This document shows positions 15,470 through 22,376 of a DNA stretch of 36,175 nt, piece after piece. Numbering within the stretch: position 1 is the stretch's first letter; every line of letters begins with the position of its first letter. The DNA lies in the NCBI RefSeq assembly GCF_028292965.1, contig NZ_JAQGLG010000038.1, positions 1-36,175 on the forward strand. The letters are read 5' to 3'. The DNA is from Sphingomonas bacterium (GTDB lineage: Bacteria > Pseudomonadota > Alphaproteobacteria > Sphingomonadales > Sphingomonadaceae). The position numbers were made by a program, and so were the translations under genes. The notes beneath the pieces are model-generated. The model worked only from the letters and a program-made list of their open reading frames with translations, had not been told where the DNA came from and made no database searches.

Positions 15470-16072
15470 CACCGGCTTCCCCACCGCCCGCAATCCCTTC
15501 TCCGATAAACTCCGAAACGTCACCGACCAGCGCAGCACGTCCAACGGCGCGATGCTGTGCTCCCAGTCGTGCCGCGCCTCGCCGCTCAGGTGATAGATCG
15601 AGCGTGGGACGAGCGGCAGGGCGGCGCGGTCGAACCCGCCCGGGCGGCGGCGGCGCAGGCGCAGTGTCGCGGGGGCGGCGAGCGAGATGCCGATGACATG
15701 CTCGAACAGCGGGCGGTCGCGGTGCCAGCCGATGCCAGCACCGGGGTCGTAGCGCACGACCAGCGCGTGGACGAGATCGGCGGGGGCGAGGCCAGCGAAG
15801 CGCGCGCCGCGATCGCGCAAGGATGCGAGGAAGTCGGGCAGCGGATCGGCGGCCGCGAAGCTGGCATCGTCGAAATCATAACGCCAGCCGAACGACGCGG
15901 TCAGCCTCTTGCCGGTCCAGCCCTGGAAGCGGAACGGCGCCACCGCGACATGCTCCAACTGCGCGAGCAAGGTCGCTTCCTCGCCCGCGTCGATCACCGC
16001 CTCGCCATAGTCCACACCGGGCGGCATGGCCGGCGGCGCGGCGCCGAACAGATCGGGTTGCGCCGTCGCCAT
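15467..16072 (-). CDS. alkB: AlkB-type alpha-ketoglutarate-dependent dioxygenase
   Basis: A 201-residue Fe(II)/2-oxoglutarate oxygenase that oxidatively removes alkyl groups (1-methyladenine, 3-methylcytosine) from DNA or RNA. Iron ligands are His117 and Asp119 (GWHRDRP) and His172 (WEHSI). The 2-oxoglutarate-binding arginine lies in RWSVTFR (181-187). Length and N-terminus (MATAQPDLFG) match the short alphaproteobacterial AlkB homologues. The gene begins 6 bp after the YbhB-like gene ends, so the two are co-transcribed. Its TGA is inside the palindrome at 15388-15469. No Ada-type regulator is visible. Confidence 0.93.
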   Translation of the reverse strand: MATAQPDLFGAAPPAMPPGVDYGEAVIDAGEEATLLAQLEHVAVAPFRFQGWTGKRLTASFGWRYDFDDASFAAADPLPDFLASLRDRGARFAGLAPADLVHALVVRYDPGAGIGWHRDRPLFEHVIGISLAAPATLRLRRRRPGGFDRAALPLVPRSIYHLSGEARHDWEHSIAPLDVLRWSVTFRSLSEKGLRAVGKPV

Positions 16073-16078
16073 GCTCGC

Positions 16079-16699
16079 TCAGGCCAGCGCTGCGCCGCTC
16101 TGGTTCGGCACGGCCGGGGCCGCCTCGCCGCGCGAATAGATGCCGATCAGCAAGCCGAGCCCGATGACCTTGCCGGCCATCGCCGCGACCAGCGCCGTTC
16201 GGCCGGGGCTGGTCCCCAGGTCGAGTTCCTCCGACAGCGCGAACAGCTGGAAGGCATAATCATGCTCGCCATGCCCGCTCGGCGGATCGGGCGGCAACCA
16301 GCCTTCGCTGAAGAAGCTGTTGCGCCCGACATCGCCGCTGATCGTATCGCCCGCCCCGTCGGCGACGATCGTGCGCTCGGCGAACTGGCGGATTTCGGGC
16401 GAGACGCCGGCGACGATGGCATGGACCAGCGGGCGCGGCGCGGGCGCGTCGGGATCCTCGACGATCAGCACCAGCGAGCGGGTGCCGGCCGGGACATCGC
16501 CCCAGATCAGCGGCGGCGAGACGCCGATGCCGTCGGCGGTGAAGCGTTGGGGCAGGCGCGCCCCGCTGGCAAAGGCCGGGCTCGACAGCTCGATCACCGT
16601 GTCGCTGGTCAGGTCCGGGTCGACCGCGGCGAGCCGGGCATGGCCGGCGCGGACATTGTGCAGCATCGCGCCGAGCCAGTTGGGAACATGTTCGAGCAT
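16079..16699 (-). CDS. YbhB/YbcL family Raf kinase inhibitor-like protein
   Basis: A 206-residue phosphatidylethanolamine-binding-protein fold. Signatures are LSSPAFASGARLPQRFTADGIGVSPPLIWGDVPAGTRSLVLIVEDPDAP (about 38-86), then PLVHAIVAGVSP and the glycine-rich GHGEHDYAFQLFALS. Bacterial members have unknown biochemical roles. The ATG at 16699 has GGAG at 7-8 bases and the family N-terminus MLEHVPNWLG; the frame open to 16768 overlaps the divergent xthA promoter and is not preferred. It precedes AlkB by 6 bp and shares a short (67 bp) divergent promoter region with xthA. Confidence 0.9.
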   Translation of the reverse strand: MLEHVPNWLGAMLHNVRAGHARLAAVDPDLTSDTVIELSSPAFASGARLPQRFTADGIGVSPPLIWGDVPAGTRSLVLIVEDPDAPAPRPLVHAIVAGVSPEIRQFAERTIVADGAGDTISGDVGRNSFFSEGWLPPDPPSGHGEHDYAFQLFALSEELDLGTSPGRTALVAAMAGKVIGLGLLIGIYSRGEAAPAVPNQSGAALA

Positions 16700-16766
16700 C
16701 GCCTGTCTCCGTCGTGCGTTGGATGCCTTAACCCGCGAGACAGGCAGCGGGGTCCGAAAGGCGGCC

Positions 16767-17645
16767 ATGAAGATCGCGACCTATAATGTGAACGGCATCA
16801 ACGGCCGGCTGCCTGTGCTGCTGCGCTGGCTGGCCGAGGCGCAGCCCGATGTGGTGGTCCTGCAGGAGTTGAAGGCGCCGGACGAGAAATTCCCCGCCGC
16901 GGCGATCGAGGCGGCGGGCTATCATGCCATCTGGCACGGCCAGAAGAGCTGGAACGGCGTGGCGATCCTCAGTCGCGGCGGCGTGCCGGTCGAAACCGGC
17001 CGCGGCCTGCCCGGCGATCCCGCACCCGAACAGAGCCGCTTCATCGAGGCGGCGGTCGACGGCCTGCTCATCGCCGGCCTGTATCTGCCCAACGGCAACC
17101 CGCGCCCGGGGCCCAAATTCGACTACAAGCTGGCCTGGTTCGACAAGCTGATCGAGCACGCCGCCAGCCTGATCGACAGCGGCCTGCCGGTGATCCTGCT
17201 GGGCGACTTCAACGTCATGCCGACCGAGCGCGACGTGTACAAACCCGAACGCTGGCTGGACGACGCGCTATTCGCGCCCGAGGTCCGCGCGGCGTTCTTT
17301 CGCCTGCTCGATCAGGGCTGGACCGACGCGCTGCGCACGATGCACCCTGACGAGACGATCTACACCTTCTTCGATTATTTCCGGAACGCCTATGGCCGCA
17401 ATGCCGGGCTGCGCATCGACCATGTCCTGCTCGCGCCCTCGCTCGCCGGGCGCCTGCAGGCGGCGGAGGTCGACCGACACGTGCGCGGCTGGGAGAAGTC
17501 GAGCGACCATGCGCCGGTTTGGGTGGAGCTTGGGGGAGGGGTGAGCCGTGCGGCTGCGGGGCAGGGGGTGAATGTCAGGGGTCTGATTTCGCCCCAGGAG
17601 GCGGCCTTTCGCTATCTTGCTCCCCTTCCTGTAAGGGAGGGGTAG
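16767..17645 (+). CDS. xthA: Exodeoxyribonuclease III (AP endonuclease)
   Basis: A 292-residue EEP-superfamily nuclease that cleaves DNA at abasic sites and removes 3' blocks in base-excision repair. Catalytic residues are visible: Asn7 (NVNG), Glu34 (LQELK), Tyr106, Asp147/Asn149 (GDFN), Asp218 (RIDHV) and Asp247/His248 (SSDHAP). The normal domain ends near residue 255 (VWVEL). The extra 37 residues end LAPLPVREG, which is translated repeat sequence from the palindromic element at 17615-17653, so the tail is likely acquired. It is divergent from the YbhB-AlkB pair, placing three DNA-damage-related genes together. Confidence 0.93.
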   Translation: MKIATYNVNGINGRLPVLLRWLAEAQPDVVVLQELKAPDEKFPAAAIEAAGYHAIWHGQKSWNGVAILSRGGVPVETGRGLPGDPAPEQSRFIEAAVDGLLIAGLYLPNGNPRPGPKFDYKLAWFDKLIEHAASLIDSGLPVILLGDFNVMPTERDVYKPERWLDDALFAPEVRAAFFRLLDQGWTDALRTMHPDETIYTFFDYFRNAYGRNAGLRIDHVLLAPSLAGRLQAAEVDRHVRGWEKSSDHAPVWVELGGGVSRAAAGQGVNVRGLISPQEAAFRYLAPLPVREG

Positions 17646-17653
17646 GGGGTGGG
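17628..17653. repeat. Left inverted repeat of the DUF559 cassette
   Basis: A 26-base arm starting CCTGTAAGGGAGGGG and ending GGGGGTGGG. It matches the complement of 18041-18066 at 24 of 26 positions. It overlaps the 3' end and stop of xthA and lies 36 bp before the DUF559 start. The words are related in style to the type B element at 12214-12320. Confidence 0.8.
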
Positions 17654-17688
17654 TTGGCGAGCGCAGCGAGCCGTGCGACGCTCGCAAC

Positions 17689-18102
17689 ATGCCCCACCGC
17701 ATCGATCCGGAATTGACCCGAAGGGCGCGCGAATTGCGCAACAATCCGACGCTCGCCGAACGGGCGATCTGGCCGCTCGTCGCACGATATCGGCCAGCCT
17801 TCACCCGGCAGTTGGTAGTGCCACCTTTCATTGTCGATCTCGCCTGCCGTGAGGCTCGGCTCGGGGTCGAGTTCGACGGTAGCCAACATTTCGAACAGGC
17901 GGCAGCCGATCAGCGGCGCACGGAATATCTGGAGCGCAAAGGCTGGCGCATCATCCGGCTCTGGAACTCGGATGTGCTTGCCAATCCCAACGGCGCCGCT
18001 CAGAAAATTCTGTCGGAAGCCGCCGAGTGCCTCGGCGGCACCCACCCCCAGCCCCTCCCTTACAGGATTCCTCTGCAAAAGGTGTGGCGTTGGGTGAGGT
18101 GA
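17689..18102 (+). CDS. DUF559 (Vsr-like fold) endonuclease domain protein
   Basis: A 137-residue protein of the DUF559 family, a small restriction-endonuclease-like (PD-(D/E)xK, Vsr-type) domain. Key elements are TLAERAIWPLVARYRPAFTRQ (21-41), PPFIVDLACREARLGVEFDGSQHFEQ with Asp50, Glu61, Asp63 and His67, then RTEYLERKGWRIIRLWNSDVLANP (78-100). Substrate and role are not established for stand-alone members. The gene is bracketed by inverted repeats at 17628-17653 and 18041-18066. Its C-terminal tail from GGTHPQPLPY on is repeat sequence, and the last 13 residues are IS5-element sequence beyond the junction near 18067. The natural stop was probably altered by that insertion. Confidence 0.85.
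   Translation: MPHRIDPELTRRARELRNNPTLAERAIWPLVARYRPAFTRQLVVPPFIVDLACREARLGVEFDGSQHFEQAAADQRRTEYLERKGWRIIRLWNSDVLANPNGAAQKILSEAAECLGGTHPQPLPYRIPLQKVWRWVR
18041..18066. repeat. Right inverted repeat of the DUF559 cassette, interrupted by an IS
   Basis: CCCACCCCCAGCCCCTCCCT followed by TACAGG, the inverted partner of 17628-17653. In the left copy the sequence continues AAGGGGAGC, but here it switches to TTCCTCTGCAAAAGG, marking the IS junction at about 18067-18068. The repeat is therefore older than the IS. Confidence 0.75.
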
Positions 18103-19078
18103 GGTGATTCATTGTCGCTGACAGGAGAGTTGGCGATGGGTGATCAGATGTCGTTGGCAGAAGCGCTGATTGATCCGCGGCTGGGTACGAACGCGAAGCT
18201 GGAGCGTCTGGACAAGCTGATCGAGTGGCAGCGGCTGGTGCCGTTTTCTGGAGGGTGTTCGCTCGGGCGAGACAGGTCGGCCGCCTTATGCGCTGTTGTC
18301 GATGCTGAAGGCGCTGTATCTTCAGGCTTTGTATGACCTGTCCGATCCGGGCCTCGAGGAGGCGCTGCTGGACCGTTTGTCGTTTCGACGGTTCTGCGGC
18401 TTTGCGCTGGACAGCCGCACGCCTGACGAGACGACGATCTGCCGGTTCCGGGCGGCAATGGCCAAGGCGGGCGTTGTGGAGCGCTGCTTCGAGGAGATGA
18501 CACAGCAGCTCGATGCGCGTGGGCTGATGCTCAAAAAGGGCACGCTGCTGGATGCGACGATCGTCAGGGCGACCCATAATCCGCCGGGCGCAGAGGTTGG
18601 TTCCGGGGGTGCTCACCCACGCGAGCCCGGCGCGGACTGGACCCGCAAGAACGGCAAGAGCTATTTCGGCTATCGTTTCCACATCGGCGTCGATGAAGGT
18701 TCGGGGCTGATCCGCCGCGCCCGCTTCACCCCGGCGCGAACGCCCGAGCCAGACGAGGCTGGCGCCTTGATCTCGGGCGATGAGAAGGCGGTCTATGCCG
18801 ATCGCGGTTATGAAGGTCGGGATCGCCGGGCAGCACTCAAGGCAGCCGGCATCAAGGACCGCATCATGCATCGCCGACATCGCTATATGCCTGTGCTCCC
18901 GCATTGGCAGGCGGTGCGCAACCAACTGATCGCACGACGACGAGCGCCGGTCGAAGCCGTGTTCAGCGCGGCAAAGCGGCTCTACGGAAAAGCCCGAACC
19001 AGATGCCACTCCCTCGAACGCAACAAAGCTGACTTCTTCGCCTTCGCCGCCATCTACAATCTACGACGCGCCGTCAGG
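18067..19078 (+). mobile_element. IS5-family insertion sequence remnant, right end missing
   Basis: The left boundary is where the DUF559-side repeat stops matching its partner (about 18067). A leader of about 70 bp precedes a transposase frame beginning at 18136. No matching right terminal inverted repeat (no complement of TTCCTCTGCAAAAGG) appears near 19080, and the transposase frame has no stop of its own there; it runs on out of frame through the esterase gene. The right end has therefore been deleted together with the start of the next gene. The exact junction, about 19070-19080, is an estimate. Confidence 0.7.
18136..19078 (+). pseudogene. IS5-family transposase, frameshifted and 3'-truncated
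   Basis: DDE transposase. The N-terminal part MGDQMSLAEALIDPRLGTN through LIEWQRLVPF is in one frame; after the T-run at 18244-18247 (four T, expected three) the sensible reading LEGVRSGETGRPPYALLSM continues in the next frame. Visible core: LLDATIV (first Asp), AVYADRGYEG (second Asp) and RRRAPVEAVFSAAKRLYGKARTR (the Glu helix). The end FAFAAIYNLRRAV is typical, but the final residues and stop are missing at the deletion junction. It is not expected to be active unless the extra T is a sequencing error, and even then the right end is absent. Confidence 0.8.
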
Positions 19079-19097
19079 GCTGGCCGGCGGCGTCGCG

Positions 19098-20048
19098 ATG
19101 ACGCGCCCGGCCGCCGTACCCACGCAGTCCGTCGCCGCGCCCCCGACTACCGAAGCGGCGCATATCCGCAAGGCCGGCCCATGGCAGGCACCCGACGGCC
19201 TGCGGCAAATCCCGATCTGGCCGCACGGCGCGCCGGACATGGCCCGCACGCCGCAACCAGGCGAGAACCTCGAAATCGCGCCGAACCCCGAAGCCGGTCC
19301 CGGCGGCACCGCCACCGCGATCTACGACGTCTCCGCACCGACGATGACGGTGTTCCCGCCACAGGGGCGCAACACCGGCGCGGCGATGGTCGTGTTCCCC
19401 GGCGGCGGCTTCCAGATCCTCGCTATCGATCTCGAAGGCACGGATATCTGCCACTGGCTGACCGCCAAAGGCATCACCTGCATCCTGTCGAAATATCGCG
19501 TGCCCGGCAGCAACCATTATTGGAATGCGGCCTGCAAATGCCACCTAACGCCGCGCGTGCTGACGTCGTTGCAGGATGCGCAGCGCACCATCCGCCTGGT
19601 CCGCGCCGGGGCCGGGGCGCTGCATGTCGACCCGCACAAGATCGGCGTGATCGGCTTTTCCGCGGGCGGTTATCTCGTCGCGCAGACCAGCAACATCCTC
19701 GCGCCCGCCTATCGCCCGGTCGATGCGGCAGACCGCATCAGCAGCCGGCCGGACTTCGCCATCGCGCTCTATCCCGGCCATCTCTGTCGCGACGGCAAGC
19801 TCTTCGCCGGCATCCATGTCACGAAACAAGCGCCGCCGACCTTCCTGCTCCAGGCGTGGGACGACCCGGTCGACCCCGTTTGCAACAGCACGCTCTACGC
19901 CCGCGCACTCGACGAAGCGGGCGTGCCGAGCGAGGTGCACCTGTTCGCCAAAGGCGGCCACGCCTTCGCACTGCGCCGGACGCCTCATGCCGTGGCGATA
20001 TGGCCTTCGCTGGTCGAGAAGTGGCTTGCCGATGCCGGCTTGCTGTGA
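19098..20048 (+). CDS. Alpha/beta-hydrolase esterase, probably 5'-truncated
   Basis: A 316-residue alpha/beta-hydrolase of the acetylxylan-esterase-like (BD-FAE type) group. Motifs are the oxyanion turn VVFPGGGF, nucleophile elbow GFSAGG, acid in WDDPVDPV and histidine in GGHAF. Relatives are exported with a signal peptide; here in-frame codons upstream of ATG 19098 read SGLAGGVA, like the end of a signal peptide, and then run straight into the IS5 remnant. The gene probably lost its start and export signal when the IS right end was deleted. It may now be translated from 19098 as a cytoplasmic protein, or be dead. Likely native role: deacetylation of plant or microbial polysaccharide. Confidence 0.72.
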   Translation: MTRPAAVPTQSVAAPPTTEAAHIRKAGPWQAPDGLRQIPIWPHGAPDMARTPQPGENLEIAPNPEAGPGGTATAIYDVSAPTMTVFPPQGRNTGAAMVVFPGGGFQILAIDLEGTDICHWLTAKGITCILSKYRVPGSNHYWNAACKCHLTPRVLTSLQDAQRTIRLVRAGAGALHVDPHKIGVIGFSAGGYLVAQTSNILAPAYRPVDAADRISSRPDFAIALYPGHLCRDGKLFAGIHVTKQAPPTFLLQAWDDPVDPVCNSTLYARALDEAGVPSEVHLFAKGGHAFALRRTPHAVAIWPSLVEKWLADAGLL

Positions 20049-20143
20049 CGCGGCGTTTCCGCGGGGCAGAACCCCTCGCACGTTAACGGCTTCATGATCA
20101 TCGCGCGGTAGGATCGCCCCGTCACAACGACAGGGCATGCGCG

Positions 20144-21142
20144 TTGCACATCGATTCCCCGACGACAGGCGCGCAACGCAACAGCGGGATCGATGTCTTT
20201 CGCGGGACTTTGGTCCTGCTCGTCATCCTCGGCCATTTTTCCGAGTTGATTCAGCGCCAGAACCTGCTCACCTGGATGGGCTTCGGCTTTCGCATGCCGC
20301 TGTTCATCGGGCTGACCGGTTATCTGTTCAACCTGGAGCGCGCCCGGGCGATGCCGCTCATCGCGTTGTTCGGCAAATATTATCACCGGCTGATCTTTCC
20401 CTGGCTGGTGGCCTGCGTCGTGCACCTGACGCTGACGCACGAGCTGACCTGGTTCACGCCGCTGGTCATCATTTTGTGGCCGCCCTTCCATATGTGGTTC
20501 GTGCCGGTGATGCTGGGCTTCATCTTCTGCGCGCGGATCTCCAGCCTCGACCGCGGGATGCTGCTCGCGCTGGCGATCCCGGCGAGCATCGCGGCGATGT
20601 ACAGCTTCGGCGTCGCCCATATGATTCAGCAATATCAGCCCTGGCTGCCGGACCGGCGCTACTTCATCTACCCGATCTATTTCACCTTCGGCACGTTCGT
20701 CGCGAAGCATCAGAGCGATCCGTCGAAGCGCTGGCTGGCTTTGTGCGTCGCGATGATCGGGCTGTTCTGGTGGGCCCGGCTCTATAACCAGACCCTGCCG
20801 ATGGCCGAGGTAGCGGCCGAACTGACTCTGTGCATCCCGCTAATCGGTTTCCTGCCCTGGGTCCGCAAGCTCGCCATCGATGTGCCCGCCATCTCCAGCG
20901 TCGGGCGCGACAGCCTGTTCTTCTATCTCTGGCACCCGCTCGCCTTCGGCCTGTGGGCCAGCCTGGGCTTTGGCGGCCCGGCCATGCTGGTCCTGTCGCT
21001 GCTGTCGATGGTGCTATTCCGCAATATGGTCGCGCGCCGGCCGTGGCTGCGCAACATCTTCGGCGTGCAGCCGCCCGAGGCCACCGGCGCCCCGCCGCGC
21101 GCCATGCCGCGCGATCTCGAAGCAGCGGAACAGCCGCTGTGA
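20144..21142 (+). CDS. Acyltransferase_3 family membrane acyltransferase
   Basis: A 332-residue polytopic enzyme of the OafA/OatA-like acyltransferase family, which moves acyl groups to extracytoplasmic sugars or lipids. It starts with NSGIDVFRGTLVLLVILGHFSE, the family's first helix with the conserved D-x-x-R-G and catalytic-type His, and continues with about ten hydrophobic helices, including MPLFIGLTGYLFN and DSLFFYLWHPLAFG. The only start giving the family N-terminus is TTG at 20144 (weak AGGG at about 9 bases); an ATG at 20137 is in another frame. Its TGA overlaps the GTG start of the following hydrolase by 4 bp, so the two are translationally coupled and likely act on a common acylated product. 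Confidence 0.85.
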   Translation: MHIDSPTTGAQRNSGIDVFRGTLVLLVILGHFSELIQRQNLLTWMGFGFRMPLFIGLTGYLFNLERARAMPLIALFGKYYHRLIFPWLVACVVHLTLTHELTWFTPLVIILWPPFHMWFVPVMLGFIFCARISSLDRGMLLALAIPASIAAMYSFGVAHMIQQYQPWLPDRRYFIYPIYFTFGTFVAKHQSDPSKRWLALCVAMIGLFWWARLYNQTLPMAEVAAELTLCIPLIGFLPWVRKLAIDVPAISSVGRDSLFFYLWHPLAFGLWASLGFGGPAMLVLSLLSMVLFRNMVARRPWLRNIFGVQPPEATGAPPRAMPRDLEAAEQPL

Positions 21143-22365
21143 TCGCGCAACTCTTCCGCACCGGATCGATGACGATCGCCTGGCTGCTCGTCATACCGTG
21201 CCTGATCATCCTGTTCGGGGCGATCGTGCCGGTGGTACCCTGGCTGCGTATCTATGCCGTCAGCATGGTGCCCAATCACTCGCCCTGGCTGGCCTTCTGC
21301 TCGCTCGCCGGGCTGTTCATCGCCATGCTGGCGCATATCAGGCGGCGCTCGGGGATGACCCTTGCGCTGATCGGCATCGGCGGCGTCGCCGTGGTCGCGG
21401 CGGCGGGCGTGATGCTCCATCTGTTCGCCATCGGGGTGAGCAACGGGGTGTGGGCCTATCCGATCCAGGCGCTCTCGCTGCGCGATTCCGGCGAAGGTGC
21501 CGCGCCCGACGAAAGCCGAGTCTATGCCCGCCCCGAGGGTGTGCCGCTGTCGCTCGACATCTACCGTCCGGACGGGGCGGGGCCGGGCACGCTGAGTCCG
21601 GTGCTGGTCGCGGTCCATGGCGGCGGCTTCTTCGAGGGCAGCCGGATCTTCGGCGCGGCGAACTTGCGCTGGTATGCCGATCATGGATGGACCGTGATCA
21701 GTGTCGACTACCGCCTCGCCGACGACACGCACCCGACGTGGAACGTCGCCGCCGATGACGTGCGGTGCGCGCTCGCCTGGACGGCGGCGCATGCCGGCGA
21801 ACTGGGCATCGACATCAACCGGCTGACGCTGAGCGGCGGGTCGGCCGGCGGCAGCCTGTCGCTCGCCGCCGCCTATGTCCCCGATGCGGTGCGGCCCGAC
21901 CCGACATGCGGCCCGCGCGTGCCGCGTGTCGCGGCGGTCATCGTCAAGGTGCCGCTGATCGATCCCGTCGATTCGTGGAACCGCCCGGGCGAATTGCGTG
22001 ACCTGCAGCGATCCTATCTCACGCGGTATCTCGGCGGGTCGCCGCAGCAATATCCGGCGCGTTATGCCGCGGTCGACCTGCGCCGCCTGATCGCGCCGGG
22101 CAACCCGCCGACGCTCATCCTCGGCGGCGCCAATGATCCGCTCATTTCGCCCGAGGTGGCGATGGATTTCACACGCCGCTCGACCGCGCTGGGCAACACC
22201 ACCAGCCTGATCCTGTTTCCCTATTCGGGGCACGACTTCAACACCGCCTATGGCAGCATCACCAACCAGGCGATTTTGCAGATCGTCGCGCAGTTCATGG
22301 CGGACCATGCGTCCGCGCCGGCGAAAACGCCGGTGGCACCGAAGTCGATTCTCGCGCTGCTTTAG
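21139..22365 (+). CDS. Membrane-anchored HSL-type alpha/beta-hydrolase (esterase/lipase)
   Basis: A 408-residue fusion of an N-terminal membrane part (three hydrophobic helices at about 12-34, 50-66, 74-98) and an HSL-family hydrolase domain, probably facing the periplasm. Catalytic signatures are HGGG (160-163, oxyanion hole), GGSAG with Ser235, the acid in GGANDPLIS and His in GHDF. I prefer GTG at 21139, which overlaps the preceding stop as GTGA; the ATG at 21169 is the alternative. It is paired with the acyltransferase, so an acylation/deacylation function on an envelope glycan or lipid is the natural inference. The substrate is unknown. Confidence 0.83.
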   Translation: MIAQLFRTGSMTIAWLLVIPCLIILFGAIVPVVPWLRIYAVSMVPNHSPWLAFCSLAGLFIAMLAHIRRRSGMTLALIGIGGVAVVAAAGVMLHLFAIGVSNGVWAYPIQALSLRDSGEGAAPDESRVYARPEGVPLSLDIYRPDGAGPGTLSPVLVAVHGGGFFEGSRIFGAANLRWYADHGWTVISVDYRLADDTHPTWNVAADDVRCALAWTAAHAGELGIDINRLTLSGGSAGGSLSLAAAYVPDAVRPDPTCGPRVPRVAAVIVKVPLIDPVDSWNRPGELRDLQRSYLTRYLGGSPQQYPARYAAVDLRRLIAPGNPPTLILGGANDPLISPEVAMDFTRRSTALGNTTSLILFPYSGHDFNTAYGSITNQAILQIVAQFMADHASAPAKTPVAPKSILALL

Positions 22366-22376
22366 GATGCCCGTAC

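Noticed and set aside
20137..20787. ATG at 20137 as the acyltransferase start
   Set aside because: It opens a different frame with Arg-rich shadow protein. The membrane helices are all in the frame starting at TTG 20144.
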